A stretch of DNA of 64,000 nucleotides from Xestospongia muta (GCA_963693285.1 OY848927.1:3896643-3960642); one strand, 5' to 3'; shown: positions 25,310 to 39,490, counted from the first letter of the stretch. The notes: a model not told the origin generated them from the sequence alone. Program-made: numbers and translations.

Positions 25310-25998
25310 ATATCAGTATGAGCCTGCATAGGAGATAAAATGGCTAAACAAACTGAAATTGCTTGATTGCTAACTCTGAATGTGCACTATATATGTATGT
25401 ATCTACAGAGGTTTGCCAGGTCCCTCTGTGTACTGTGGTGATGTTCTTGCTGATGTGGCCTTATTTGTTGATTATGTCTTGTGTATGTTCTGTGAAATGA
25501 TGGATAAGCTGAGTGTGCGAGTACCAACAGCTCTGTTATCAAAGTAAATTGAGTATGTAACATTAAGAATTTAACTCAATTAGGTTATTATGTCAGGCAG
25601 TATATATTTTCTTACATAATATATACTACAAGTGCAACTTCAGTTGCTAATACAGTAACTCAAGTGATACATGGTAATACTAGTCACTAGCTCTAGCCTA
25701 GCTGTGATGTTTTTTTCTACAATCTCAGAGAGATCCTTGGATTAACTGGTGCGGAGGCAACGCCACGAGAGTGCGGAGGAGCCTCGAACACTGTGATGCC
25801 GGGTGAGGGCCTTGACGGCACAGGGAACAAATATGGGCGTATTTACAGTCTGCGTATCTACATTCATTTGCAACTGGTTTGTTAAACAAACCACACAGCT
25901 CAACATTGTTAGAGCTCCGATTACCAAGTAGGCAGAACCCTGGCCTCGGATGCCGAACTTCCGCTGTGGTGGGTGGTACCAGGGCTCAGTCCTGAAAA

Positions 25999-26529
25999 TC
26001 ATGCTGGTCGAATAGGCAAACGAGGCTTAAACTTTGCTCTGCCACAGAAGGCCTCGTTGAACATCGCTGGGTCGATGTTTCCCCAGTCCCAGGACTTCTG
26101 GTTCGCTACTTGTCTCTTGAAATTAGTGTCATAGGAGACCCATGCCAGGCCCTCAAAGTTCCTGCTGGCTCGGACAATTGTCCTGGTGTAAGCAAAGAGG
26201 TGGGGTGCCTTGTCCGGATGTTTGGATGTGATGACAGAGGCTAGGGTCGCAAAACACTCTAGCCATATTAAGATGTCTGTGACTAGTCCATGACGGGGAC
26301 CTCCTTTTTGGTTTGGTAACTGTATGTTCATTTCCTCCACCCACCATGAGTCTGGAAGTAGCTCCGACATGATGACAAAGTCTCCATTTAAGATCTTCTT
26401 AACCAATCTTTGAGGAACCGCAGTTGTCCCCGGAAGATCGATAGTGATGTCTGTGCTAGTGGGTAAGACTGATGGACTGGGCAAACTCTGTTGGTTCCCC
26501 TGACCCATAAATAGGGGTGGGGTTGCCAC
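25999..26529 (-). CDS. Gag-like ORF of the DIRS-like element, 176 aa
   Basis: The longest open frame in the element, upstream of RT on the same strand. It begins MATPPLFMGQGNQQSLPSPS and contains a Trp-rich segment (LPDSWWVEEMN) and a C-terminal basic patch ending KPRLPIRPA. The position and character suit a DIRS gag-like protein; no zinc knuckle is visible in this ORF. It may be truncated at either end, since the downstream frame (25742-26002) overlaps its end. Confidence 0.5.
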   Translation of the reverse strand: MATPPLFMGQGNQQSLPSPSVLPTSTDITIDLPGTTAVPQRLVKKILNGDFVIMSELLPDSWWVEEMNIQLPNQKGGPRHGLVTDILIWLECFATLASVITSKHPDKAPHLFAYTRTIVRASRNFEGLAWVSYDTNFKRQVANQKSWDWGNIDPAMFNEAFCGRAKFKPRLPIRPA

Positions 26530-26973
26530 CTCACCTATTTGATGAAAAGTGGGAATATGCCCCAGTTGCTCAGCTCTTGGGAGGGCTCCAAGGACTCCTG
26601 GAATGAAGTATCCAATTTTAAGTTGGGGACATAATATTGCAACACTTAATGTTGACGGACTGCTCTAGAATTGCACATACGATTTAAACGTTTATCAACT
26701 TTTGCATTATGAGTATCCTTACTAAATACATGTTTTCATAGTTGTTTGTTCATTCACTTTTATTAATTAACAATTTTTTTATTTTACTTTATTAACTTTT
26801 TTTATTTATTAATATAAGGTTGCTTGCATGTGTGAACAACACCCTCTTTAGATGCACTATATCTTTTACCATGATATGGATGCTGCTGAGTGTGGTGGTG
26901 ATCGGTATGTTATATGAGCTGCTGTGTGGGTGTATGATGTGCAAGTGTGAGCTTGTGTGTGTCAGCGAGTGCG
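26530..26973. other. 5' region of the DIRS-like block without a clear gene
   Basis: Non-coding sequence upstream of the gag-like ORF, including a T-rich stretch (26750-26815) and a GTGTG-rich simple-sequence stretch (26925-26965). The 64-codon frame at 26792-26989 has low-complexity content and is not convincing. Confidence 0.4.
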
Positions 26974-27042
26974 AGTAATAGCTAGTCAAGGCGTGGCGTC
27001 CAGCACACGAGGGTCAGGCCACGCCTTGACTAAGTAATAGCT
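26974..27042. repeat. Short palindromic insert flanked by 10-bp direct repeats
   Basis: Direct repeats AGTAATAGCT at 26974-26983 and 27033-27042 flank 15-bp inverted arms at 26983-26997 and 27018-27032 (TAGTCAAGGCGTGGC and its complement) around a 20-nt loop. The layout is that of a tiny MITE or hairpin insertion with a target-site duplication. It lies at the 5' (right) end of the DIRS-like block and could instead be a terminal structure of that element. Confidence 0.6.
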
Positions 27043-27233
27043 CGTAAGTATAAGGTGGGCTCAGTCATCAGTGAGTACTGTGAGGCAGTGTAGGCTAGCT
27101 TTTTTACCTGAGTTCAGGTCCTCTAACATTTAACTTCTAAATCTTCTATTCAAATGAAACTAAACATCAATACAAATATAAACTATAAACACAGTTCATT
27201 GTTACACTAACTAGAATAACTGGTGTACACAAT

Positions 27234-30200
27234 TTACTGAACTTTGAAATTTGAATATGTACAGTTCATTTCTAAGTAAACTTCAATCGCATTGTACACT
27301 GAACAGTACTGATCCTATAAGTATTATCATATTATTATTATTATAATGGACTAGTATATACCACTGTAGTCACACCTCCTGGTTTGTTCATTCTAACACC
27401 TTTGATTACTTGAAATACATCTATTACACCTTCTGTCTTACACTGTTCTAAAGCAATACTTACTGAACAGTATACTCCGGAACGACTTACCGTGTCACTA
27501 GAAACAGGAAGAGAGTAACTATTAATATGTGTACAGTCTATTTACCTGCAATGTACAACTATTGGTCCTCCTCCAATCTTCTGTTGTCTTCTAATGACCT
27601 CCTCAATCACTTGGAGAATAGTTTTAGGTTCTCTGACATAACCATCATTAGACCAGTCCACAACTTGGAATTGGATCACATTATGACTCAAACCCTGTTA
27701 ATTATAGCAATAGTAATAATTGTCTATTAAACAGTAAATCAACTTACTCTTTTCTTATCATTAAGAACACAAAGATTTCTTTGAACAAACCCTCTCTTTA
27801 CTTCATTACAAATACAATTTACATGATATTCTCCATATTTCATTACATTTGATGTACACCAATATTGATAACACATTTCCTGTAAAATTTATTTATCTAC
27901 ATATCACTTTATAACTAACCCATACCTCTCCATTCTCTTCTAATTCACATAACATCACAATAGCAGACACTTTATAATCCATTATCATCTTCCAAAAGTC
28001 TCTGGTAGTGTTCTCCATAGGACTCTGAGCTATAATAAATGCTTTCTTCTCATGATAACCCTATAATATTGTCTCAATATTTTGTCAGTTAAAATTATGA
28101 CATATATTGATAAATGAAGCATTAATGTAACCATTTGCTTCTTTTAGTGGTACAAGGTTCTACTCAGCTACAAAAAAACAACAACAACATTGCCAACAAT
28201 AATAAAGTAATAATAATAATTAAACTTACATGGTAAGTATTTTTGACTTCTGTTTTTCTTTATATGACTTTGTGCTGTATCCTGATTAATGTCATCAGGA
28301 TTTGGTGATAGCTTTGATAGTAACTCAAACTGACACTCAAAACCACTTTTACCACTTTTATAATCTATTTCTTTTAATTTATGGACATCTTCAGAGTAGC
28401 TATCACTAGATTTCTCAGTTTCTCCACAAATAACTGCCTCTAAAATAACATCATGTAAAAAGACATACTGCTCCTAAAAAGAAAAAGATTGTTAATATCA
28501 TTGTTTATTTTAAAAGAGTCCACCTACAACTGTCTGGACCATCTTCATTCTTTGTTCTCTAAGTCTATTGATTATACCAGCAATATCTACTACTCCCTCT
28601 TTACTAGCTTGTTCTAGAGCTATGTCTAAAGCAATAAATGTACTAGTACAACTTGTTTGTTGCTCGTTTGTGTAATCTTAACAATGGACTCACATATTCA
28701 GGTACACCATGATCTGGCCAAGACGTCATATGAAATTGGCTCAATTCATGACTTTCATTTAAACCATCAACAGATAACTATAATATAAACATTATTATAA
28801 TGACATAATGATATAGCTAACCTCTATTATAACCCTACGAGTAGTAAAATCTGGTAAAACTTGTTCATCCACTAATGTCACTGTGAAAGGACCATATTTT
28901 TTAGGTTTCATACAATCTTTTGGCCAATATTGTTCACATTTATTCTTTGATCCTTCCTTTAAGTTGGTTACCATCACAATAGAACATGGTTTCTCTTGCC
29001 AGACTAATCGCCAAAACTTAATCAATGATTTTGTCATTGGACCTAATGAAGTAGATTTCATTAGAACATATGTTAAAATTATTAATAAACTGCTCTACCT
29101 TGAATGGCTAGAGATTTTTTGGCACAAAGGAAGTGCTATTTGGATATAAACAATGTCTATATTACAAAGAAAATAATGAATTAAACTTACATCAATATGA
29201 CTTGCATTGAGGTAATCATTTTCATAATTCCCAAAACTCTTTAGAATAATTCTATTATCATCATCTGTTGACAAGTAAGACATCAAGGCACCTGTTATTT
29301 ATAGAAATAAACATACACACTGTGATATTTTGGAATCGATTCAAAGGTTTGTTCTTTGAACTAAAACCAACAGTACAAGCTCTATCATTTCCTGTGTACA
29401 AGTTCTTTTAACATATAATAAAACAATACAATCAATCTAATATTTAGATTACCTTATATTGTTCATCAAAGACTTTGTTATCATTAAGATGACGGGTGGC
29501 TACATGATCTCCTAAATCAATGATGGTAATGGGTAATGTACGAGGGATCTTAGGATTGAAATATGGTAAAAGAGGTTGTGGTTTCTTTGCTTTATTTTTA
29601 GTATTATCAAGTAAACTTGTTTCTATAACTTCATATGTTGATTCTACAGTAACATCCTTTGATCTAATTTCATTATCAGATGTAATTGTAGGTAGAGGTG
29701 TTAATGGTTTGAGAGAAGATTTGACATTTGCAAATATAACTTCAGAATTTGTTGGTTTTTCTTTCACTACTTCATATTGTGAGTCATCCATTGCTATGTA
29801 GAAATACAATGTAATTTAGTTGATCAATAATGTCTTTGTTGTACCTGGTAATGTAGTCACACTATATGTAGGTTCCTTTAGATCAGTAAGAGAAATGTCA
29901 GTAGATTTTTCTATATTGGACTTGTTTCTGATGTATTTTTGATATCTATAAAAATTATTGTGATGTAATAATTAGCTAATGTATGCAATACTTGTGTACT
30001 TACCCAATGACTATCAATATTACAGTAATAATAAGCATAATTAATATTATAATCATTGTAACACTGATACCAGCAGCTAGTCCAGATGATGGTGTAGTAA
30101 CTGTTTAGATTAGATATTAGAATAAATCAAAATTAAACTAGTATACATTTATTTAACATTATTATAAACTAACTTGTTGGTGGTTCAGGCAGTGTTTTAT

Positions 30201-32578
30201 TAGTAATTACTGTCCATACTCCATAACCATTAACACAGATAACAGCTGTTACCTATCAGATTACTTATATTACTTGAACTTGTTGTATTTGATTCATTTA
30301 AAGTTCTATTGAATCTGGTGATAAAATGTTTCCCTATAGAACAGTTCTCAGATTGCACTATTCCATAACCAATATCATAGTGTGTAATGTAATACTCCTT
30401 AGGAATGTAGTCTGGTAGAGTCCATGATATTAAGGCCCATCTTACATCAAATATATATGATAGACTAACATGACCTGGTACTGTAATATACAGAGATATC
30501 AATTACTATTTGAATACTTCATATTAAACTAACCATTTCCAATTTCAAAACTCACAGGTTCACTAAAAGGACCCATTCCTATGTCATTTACTCCAGCTAC
30601 ACTTATATTGTAGACTTTACCTAACACCAGATCACTTGTTAGTATATAGACTGTAGTACTACTGATATTAAACTCAATATCATCTCTACTTATTAGGATA
30701 ACATAACTAGTGATATATCCATTACGTTGATAACAATCTATTTGATTCCAGGATATATTATAAAGTGATATGTTGACAGATTCTACTGACAAAGTAGTAG
30801 GAAACCCTTTAGGAGCTAAGGAAATAAACATAAACATAAAAAATGAAAAATGAATTCTAAATTACCTGTCATTAATGTGGCCTTATTTATCATCACTGGA
30901 ATAGACTCTTCTAATATATTACCAGCTCTCACATGATGGTACAGTTCATACCACTGAACAATTCTCTTAATATATAACTGAATGTTGTAGTGAACTGATG
31001 AGGAGTAACAGAGACCAATGTCACATTCATTGATGATAACACAGGACAAGATGAACTATAGGAAGTGTTGTAGTATGTTACATAGTTACCATCTTCACTA
31101 CTGGGACTAGTCCAGTTCACTCTAATAGTAGTGGTTGAGACATCACTCACTGAGAAAGTAATTACTGGTGTAGGAGCTAGACAATGAAATAAAGTCACAT
31201 TGTGTTTATACAAATATCAACTTACCATCAAACCTTAACAATCTTTGTGTACTATTATTAATTGAAGGAAGATGTTTATATGAGTACACATTGATCACAT
31301 AATATCTACTCAATGTTAGTCCATCCATTGATTAGAACTTCATCTTTTGTAGTAGATAATATCTTGTTGGTACCTACTCCAGTAGTAGAGTTAATGACAA
31401 TCACATATCCATTAGTCTGTGATGACATAGTCCAGTTGACTTTGATACTACTCTCATTTAAAATATATGTCATCACATTAGATGGAGGACCACTGGGAAC
31501 TAGAAACTGGTAAACCTAGTTAAGATGATGTAATACAGTTACTGGCAACATTAATACTCCCAGTGGATCAGGATATACCAGTGTTGTTGTGTCACAGTGT
31601 GTGAGTCATTAGTGACATTGACTAGATATCCAGCAGCATCAGATGAAATTGATGTCCAACTGACAGTGATTATGATAGTTGTAGCTGTCTTGTTGACCAG
31701 AGTAGGAGAAGAAGGAATGAATCCTGGAGTTGAGTGGATAACATGAGACATCATTTAACTGTAACAGTAGAACTACTTACCAGTTATTGTAACATAATGA
31801 TTTCATATAATCTCCTGAACATTTTATGTAATATTTATATGATCACCATCATTGTCTGACTGATTAAATATTCCACTATACCGAGTAACAGTAACTTCAT
31901 GAAACTTTGTATTGTTACCACTATATAGGATTTGTACTCCTCAAATAGTACAGCTGTATCCATTTTGTGGTGATCCACAATCAAGTTCAGTATTGTCACA
32001 ATATCACTTGAATTGTTTTAAAATCCACTATATACACAATAAAGTCTGTATTGTTGTAGAACAACTGTCATATCAGAAGGAAGGTCAACAACACTATAAA
32101 GTCTATGATTGCTACATGTTCTATAGTAAACAGTTTCAAATAACAATGTGTACTAGTACAATGAAATATAACTTACTGAATATATGAACAGTGATGATGT
32201 TGGTAGTAGGATCAGAACAATTACTGGGTAGACAACATTTGAACTTGTCACCACCTATATTTGATTCATGAAATGCCTGTCTATTAGGTCTGTATACAGT
32301 GATTTTAGCTTGAGTTTAGAGACATCACAGAGAAGTAGGTGATTGTTAGTATTGGATCCACAGTCTACAATTTGTCCATTAATCCATTCTCATCCAGACA
32401 AAGTAGAATCAGGAGTCATTAGGATAACAATCTCCATTGAATATCAGGTAGATACTCTAGAACATTATCAATAAATGATGAACTACACATCAACTCACTT
32501 ACCTGAGTCTGGTGGACAGTTACTAATAACTTCACTCACACATAACAAGAAGATAGTAACTAGTAGTAGTACAGAAAT
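27234..32578 (-). pseudogene. RPTP copy E, pseudogene with catalytic loop deleted
   Basis: Closest relative of copy B: both share the Cys-rich exon gap, its TGA (32390-32392 here), the Ig/FN3 fusion near 31560-31600 and the 4-nt FN3 insertion near 31320. The initiation codon is ATT instead of ATG at 32576-32578. D1 is mostly present (exons 16-19 recognisable, WPDHGVP loop kept), but a clean deletion of about 50 bp at about 28650 removes the HCSAGVGRT codons themselves. The D2 loop arginine CGT is kept (27482-27484). The last exon, 27234-27314, encodes DQYCSVYNAIEVYLEMN and ends FKVQ, the second C-terminal type in this array. Confidence 0.86.
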
Positions 32579-33998
32579 TGTCTTAACAAAAAAGCAACTA
32601 AATTATATTCAATGAATTTTGCTGCTAAAGTGGCTCTTTATTAGTGTTCCAGAATAACAATACTAATATAATAATTTTCAGTGCATTATATAAATGACCA
32701 TGTCAAGATGATATAATCAGGTAATCAATAATAAGTGATAGAAAGACAAAAATAATGTTTTAATTACAGAGCTTTGATTGTTATGTAATTTCATTTGGTT
32801 GATCCACAAGTGAACACAAACATTGAGAGATACTTTAAGTAATGGAGTGAGTAAAACTGTAAGTCATTTGTAACTATGACAACACTAGGATGATAGTAGT
32901 TAGGTTATTGTACAATCAAACAAGTGTTACCTATCAGATCACTTATATTTATTCACATTGGTAGTACTTGTACACATATAATTGTATAGTTTTCATCATT
33001 AAAATTACTCATCATTAAAATCATCATACTCATCACACTGATAACTATGTACACTAAGGAAGGATTAGAATAGGTAGGACTGTCTGCCCACCAGACTGAT
33101 AAAATCAGGGAAAGAAATACATCAGTGTGGCATAAATTTCAGTATAACATTTAGTTTCTAATCATGTATTTAAATGAAAGTAAACATCAATACAAACATA
33201 AACTATAACAGTTCATTGTTAGACTAGCTAATAATTACCTCAATATAATATAGTGTGATTTTTGTGATGTTTGTTAACTGATGACAATACAACTAATGGA
33301 CAAATAGATATTTCAGTGACTGGTATTACAATAGAGTGGTGATAAGTAGATAGGGGTTAAAAATCTTTAGTAAGTGGACATAGGTGATTAGAAGGTTTTG
33401 GAAGATAACCATTTTGAACTCTTAATAAATAGCTTTGATATGAAAAAAAGAAACATTTTTAATATATTTTAACCTATTAATATAGTAGATGTTTTTAATT
33501 TATATAAAGCACTTTGAAAAGGACACCTAAACCCTAAATAAGAATCATTTAACATCAAATGTTTGTTATCTGATCACAATAAAACTATTGGACAAACAGA
33601 TATTTTATTAACTGGTATTACAATGGAGTGGTTATAAGTAGGGAGTGGGGGTTAGAAGGACTTGGAAAATGACAACTACTGAACTCTTGATATAACAAAT
33701 AGCTTTGATATGAAACATTTTTAACGAATTTTAAATCTATTTATATAATCTATGTTTATGTTTATTGAATATCATTCACATATCATATAACTACTGTTAT
33801 TACATACATAACAATAGCTACCTTTATAAAACCTGACATTATGACTTCTGTTCAATTTACTAATTATTAACTAAAAACAGAGGGATATATACACAATATT
33901 TGTAAGATATATACAGTAATAGCAGCTCAATACAGCTATAGTAACTAAACTACTACTATATTATCACATTACCATTATAATGACTGTTTTATATATTG
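32579..33998. other. Intergenic region between copies E and F
   Basis: 5' flank of E (TATA-like variant near 32690), a segment repeated near 7500-7900 and 49690-50100, then partial intergenic repeat units at 33265-33770 and the 3' flank of F. No gene is seen. Confidence 0.5.
33265..33770. repeat. Intergenic repeat, two units, upper one truncated
   Basis: Homologous to units 1 and 2 of the 7915-8675 repeat, including TGGTATTACAATRGAGTGGT and AAACCCTAA. The third unit and the end of the second are missing compared with the B-C interval. Confidence 0.6.
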
Positions 33999-36900
33999 TT
34001 ATTGAAAGTTAGCATATGCACTGTTCATTGCTAGATATATCTTGATGACATCATAAATGGAAGTATATTGTTCCTGTACAAGACAACATGAGATATCAAT
34101 GTCTTATTAACAAACTACTCTATTATTACCAGTGTAGTCACAGCTCCTGGTTTGTTTATTCTAACAGCTTTGATCACTTGAAATACATCTATTACACCTT
34201 CTGTCTTACATTGTTCTAGAGCAATACTTAGTGAACAGTACACTCCAGAACGACTCACTGTGTCACTAGAGAGAGGAAGAGAGTAACTATTGCTATGTGT
34301 ACAGTCTATTTACCTGCAGTGTACAACTATTGGTCCTCCTCCAATCTTCTGTTGCCTTCTAATGACCTTCTCAATGACTTTGAGGATAGTTTGAGGTTTT
34401 CTGATACGTCCATCTTTAGGCCAGTCTGTCACTTGAAACTGTACCACATTCCACTGGTCACTTTGTTTGTGTGCTGAAACATTAATAATCCTCTCAATAT
34501 ATCCATTATATACATTTACAGAAGTGGTCTCAACAACATACTCTCCAAATTTAAGTACTTCAGAACTTGACCAATATTGATAACAGGACTCCTAGATTAT
34601 ATAAATTTAATAATGTTTGTTTAGCATAAATTACCTCTCCATTCTCTTGTAGTTCACATAACATCACAATAGCAGACACTTTATAATCCATTATCATCTT
34701 CCAAAAGTCTCTGGTAGTATTCTCCATTGGACTCTGAGCTATAATGAATGCTTTCTTCTCACGATAACCCTATGAGATGATACAGTAAAGATAATATGTG
34801 GGTAACAATGAACTAACATTCAAAAAAGATGCATTAACATAACCATGTGCCTCACGAAGTGTAACAAGGAATCTCTCAGCTTTAAATAAATAATAAGTAT
34901 ATAAATATATGAACAGGTAAATAATATTCTCACGTGGTAAGTACTCATTGGAACGGTTTTTGTCATTATGAGTCCTTGCTGTAGTACAATAAACATCATC
35001 AGGATTAGGAGTCACTTGATACAAGAGATTGAATTGTGACTCAAGACCTGTCTGGTGTGTTCTGGGATCATGCTTTTTAAGTTTCTGCAGTTCAAACTGA
35101 TACTCATCTGTTGGAATCTCTGTCTCTCCACAAATTACTCTTTCTAATACAGCATCATGAACAAAAGCATATTGATCCTATGAACGGAATATATCAGGGT
35201 CAGCTCTTTATGACTAATGATATGATGACTTACCACTGTCTGTACCATCTGCATTCTCTGTTCTCTAAGTCTATTGATAATACCAGCAATATCTACTACA
35301 CTCTCTCTTCTAGCCTGTTCCAGGGTTATGTCCACAGCAATAAATGTACCAGTACGACCTACACCAGCACTACAGTGGACTAAGATGGGACCTTTAGATG
35401 GAGACCATGTATTAGTCACTCGTTTGTGAATGGTCATTAGAGGGGTAGCATAGTCAGGTACTCCATGATCAGTCCAGGAGGTAAGATGATACTGTGTTAT
35501 GTTATGAGTAACGTTGGATCCATTTTTTAGCTATTGAATGTAATAATCAATGATGTATTATTATTATAACATTGGATTTATCCTTATTATCTAATAAATC
35601 AATGATGTATTATTATTATACTTACTTTTAATTGAAGACTCCGAATAGTAAAATCTAGTAAAACCTGTTCATCCAGTAATGTGACAATAAATGGTCCAAA
35701 CTCAACATGTTCTTTATAACAATTGGGCCAATATTGTTCACATTTATTTTTAGATCCTTCCAATAGGTTAGTTACCATGACAATTTTTTGAGGTCTCTCT
35801 TGCCAGACTAGGTGCCAAAAATCAATCAATGTCTTCTTCATTGGTCCTGTGACAATAGATTGATATTTTAAATCATACATATACTTTATGTTACCTTGTG
35901 TAGCTATAAACATCTTAGGATGAGAATAACCCTATTATCAAGATAATATATAAGAGTATTTAATTCAACATCTTACATTTATATAGCTTGCATTGACATA
36001 CTCTCTCTGACAATAATTATCCAAGTTAAGATCAGTTTGGAGTACAATTCTATTGTCATCATCTGTGTTAATGTAAGTAAGTAATTAAGTGTAGTTTGAT
36101 AGAATACATACAAGGTATGATGTTCTTAAATCGGTTAAAAGTTTTGTTATCATCACTAAAACCTACAGTACATGGTTTGTCTTCTCCTGTGTACAACCAC
36201 TAATAAAAACAATAACAATCGGTAGATGTATTTGATAACAAAAACTAATAGAATCATATATTATTATTACTTTGTATTGTTCACTAAAAGCTGCATTACC
36301 ATCACTATGACAACTGGCTACATGAGTACCAAGATCATCAAGTGATATAGGGAGAGTAGGAGGGATCTGAGGATCATAACTAAAACTTTTATGAGCTGAA
36401 GAAGACACATTAATGTCATCATAAGTGGGGATATTCTCAGTTGTATTTGTATAGTCAATGATAGAACCAGGGATAGAAGGAGTTAGTGGTTTCATATTAG
36501 TAGCAAAATCATATGCTAAATAAAATACTAAGATCACTATTACATTATGGTATGACTTACCAGGTTCATGTTGTACTATTTTAGTAAGTGGATATTCTTT
36601 TTGTTGATTGATATTAAAATTTTTATTATGCCAACGATACTTGTATCTATATTACTTGTGGTACACTCTCATTAAATGTATATTTATTAATTTTACCTTA
36701 ATAGAACTGCAACAGTTATAACAATCGATATTACCACTACCAATAAAGAAATAGCACCAATGGTACCTCCTGCTATAGCTGGACCATTATCATCTAAATG
36801 TGTTAAAGTAAAAAAGGTCAACAAATATTTCATATAATAATTACTTGGTTTCCCTACTGGTGGACCAGGAACTGAGTAGAAAATATAATTGTTGTTAATT

Positions 36901-39490
36901 AGACCTGACAATATACTTACCAGTTACAATCTGTACTTCAACAGGATCACTGAAGGGACCTCTTCCAATAGAGTTTACACCAGCTACACTCATGTTATAT
37001 ACATTACCAAATACTAGATCATTCACAATGACATATCTCTCGCTACTGGTGAGGTTGTATGTGATACTATTGTTACTGATGATCACAATATACTCAATGA
37101 TTCTACCATTACGTAGATGACAATCAACCTCTTCCCATGTGATATTGTTTGATGTCAAACTAACAGATGAAACCATGATCAACTTTGGTGATCCCATAGG
37201 TTCTAAAGTTGTATTAAGTTATATTAAAACATTTAGAGTATTATTTACCTGTTGTTGGTTCTGTTTCACCTAATATCATTACGGGATTAGACTCTCCTAA
37301 TATATTACCAGCTTTCACTGTGATGGTATAGTTCATACCACTGAACAATTCTTTTAATATATAACTGAATGTTGTAGTGAACTGATGAGGAGTAACAGAG
37401 ACCAATGTTACATTAACTAATGATAACTCAGGACAAGATGGATTATAGGAAATGTTGTAGTATGTTACGTAGTTACCATCTTCACTACTAGGACTAGTCC
37501 AGTTCACTCTAATAGTAGTGGTTGAGACATCACTCACTGAGAGAGTAGTTAGTGGTGTAGGAACTAGACAATCAAATAAAGTCACATTGTGTTTATACAA
37601 ATATCAACTCACCATCAAACCTTAACAATCTTTGTGTACTATTAATTGAAGGAAGATCTTTATATGAGTACACACTGATCACATAATATCTACTCAATCT
37701 TAGTCCATTGATTAGAACTTCATTTTCTGTAGTAGATAATATTTTGTTGGTACCTACTCCAGTAGTAGAGTTAATGACAATCACATATCCATTAGTCTGT
37801 GATGACATAGTCCAGTTGACTTTGATACTACTCTCATTTAAAATATATGTCATCACATTAGATGGAGGACTACTGGGAACTAGAAACCGGTAAACCTAGT
37901 TAAGATGTATAACTAAATTTAACATACCTTGTAATATGACAGTGTTACTGTAGCTCACTCCTTTATATATTGCTATACAGGTAACATTAACTGACACTCC
38001 CAGTGGATCAGGATATACCAGTAGTATGTTGTTATATATGAGGAGATCAGAATCAATTAATTTATACATTGAGTTGTACTTCATCACTCCATTCACTAAC
38101 CAGTAAACATCAGTAGTAACATTGACAGTAGTTGTCATACAATCAATATGATATCGAGTGTTTTCAAGTTCAGCAATGGATGAGACAAATGTCCAATTGA
38201 TTAATGAAATAACTAAAGAAATTAATTTATAATAACCAATATTTAATGCATATTAGAATACCTGACAATGTTTGTACACTGATTGCATTACTAGCAGGTC
38301 CCACTATATCTTGATAGGCTCTGACTGTGATGTTATATGTTCTTGCTGGTATCAGTTCCTTTAGTATCATCTCATTTTGACTACCTCCCTTTACCTGTTG
38401 TGTCACAGTGTGTGTGTCACTAGTGACATTGACTACATATCCATCAGCATCAGATGGAACAGCTGTCCAACTGACAGTGATAGTGGTAGCTGTTTTGTTG
38501 ACCAGAGTAGGAGAAGAGGGAGTGAATCCTGGAGCTGAGAGGATTACATATGACATCATGTATCTATAGTAGCACTTACCAGTTACTGTAAGATAACGAT
38601 TTCTTACAATCTCATCAACTTTTTCATAACACCTATGTACATGATCACCATTATTGTTTGACTGACTAAATATTCCACTATTGATCTTCTCTGCATACCA
38701 AGTAACAGTTAGATTATGAACAATTGTATTATTAATACTGTGAATAGTTTGACTCTCATTACTACAACTGTATCCAAAGTTTTGTGTCATACAGTGGAAT
38801 TCAGTACTAGAACTCTGACTGTTATATACATAATACCACCTGAAATGTCTTTTGATTCCACTTAGAACACATTGAAGTTTGTATTGTTGTGGAACAACTG
38901 TTATATCAGAAGGAAACTCAACAACACTGAAGTTTATGATCTCTACATGTTCTATAGTAGATCAGTAACAAATGAGAGTGTGTACTAGTACAATGAGATA
39001 TAACTTACTGAATATATGAACAGTGATGATTTTGGTAGTAGAATCAGAACAACTACTGGGTAGACAACATTTGAACTTGTTGTCATTCTCATTTGATTTA
39101 TATTCATTAAAGTCTTGTCCATCAGGTCTATACACAGTAATGTTAGCAGGATTATTAGATTCAATACAACTGAGAGGATCATTGTTATTGTTGCTGTTAC
39201 AGTTGACAGATTGTCCATTAGGATTAACCCACTCTCCTCCAGACAAAGTGGAATCAGGTAACACACACTGGAGAGGTGAATAGTTAGTTAGACCTGGTGT
39301 GATGTAAATATGATTGATGTAGGAGCCATTAGGATAACAACTTCCATTGAACATCAGGTAGATACCTAGAACATTGTCAATAAATGATGTACTACTACAC
39401 ATCAAGTCACTTACCTGAGTCTGGTGGACAGTTACTAATACTTTCACTCACACTTAAGAAGAAGATAGTAGCTAGTAGTAGTACTGACAT
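33999..39490 (-). CDS. Receptor-type tyrosine-protein phosphatase, copy F, intact, 23 exons, 1446 aa
   Basis: Same design as copy C minus one FN3. Exons: 39415-39490, 39009-39365, 38580-38951, 38262-38534, 37928-38212, 37613-37879, 37249-37563, 36921-37202, 36845-36871, 36697-36793, 36561-36646, 36271-36515, 36112-36199, 35977-36062, 35895-35931, 35626-35846, 35234-35530, 34934-35177, 34818-34879, 34635-34769, 34314-34591, 34130-34265, 33999-34073. The total of 4341 nt stays in frame with no stop. The fifth FN3 exon of copy C is missing: its first bases are fused to the 9-codon linker exon (36845-36871, VPGPPVGKP). D1 loop HCSAGVGRTG is intact (Cys1091, codon 35372-35374), with acid loop WTDHGVP. 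D2 loop is HCSDTVSRSG (Cys1376). The TM exon encodes a hydrophobic run (ISLLVVVISIVITVAVLL). The signal peptide starts MSVLLLATIFFLS. Near-identical to copy J. Confidence 0.9.

Larger units (their letters stand above)
22273..27125 (-). mobile_element. Degenerate DIRS-like (tyrosine-recombinase) retrotransposon inserted in the array
   Basis: This block of about 4.85 kb is visibly richer in G+C than its surroundings and breaks the homology between RPTP flanks: the left side matches flank sequence up to about 22272, and the right side resumes near 27126. On the minus strand it encodes in order a gag-like ORF, a reverse transcriptase, an RNase H and a tyrosine recombinase, the order of DIRS-like elements. 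It carries no DDE integrase or protease that I can see. Frames are broken in RT and the recombinase, so it is a fossil. About 100 bp of flank present near 39950-40050 is missing here, so insertion or later loss removed host sequence. Exact termini are not determined. Confidence 0.8.
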
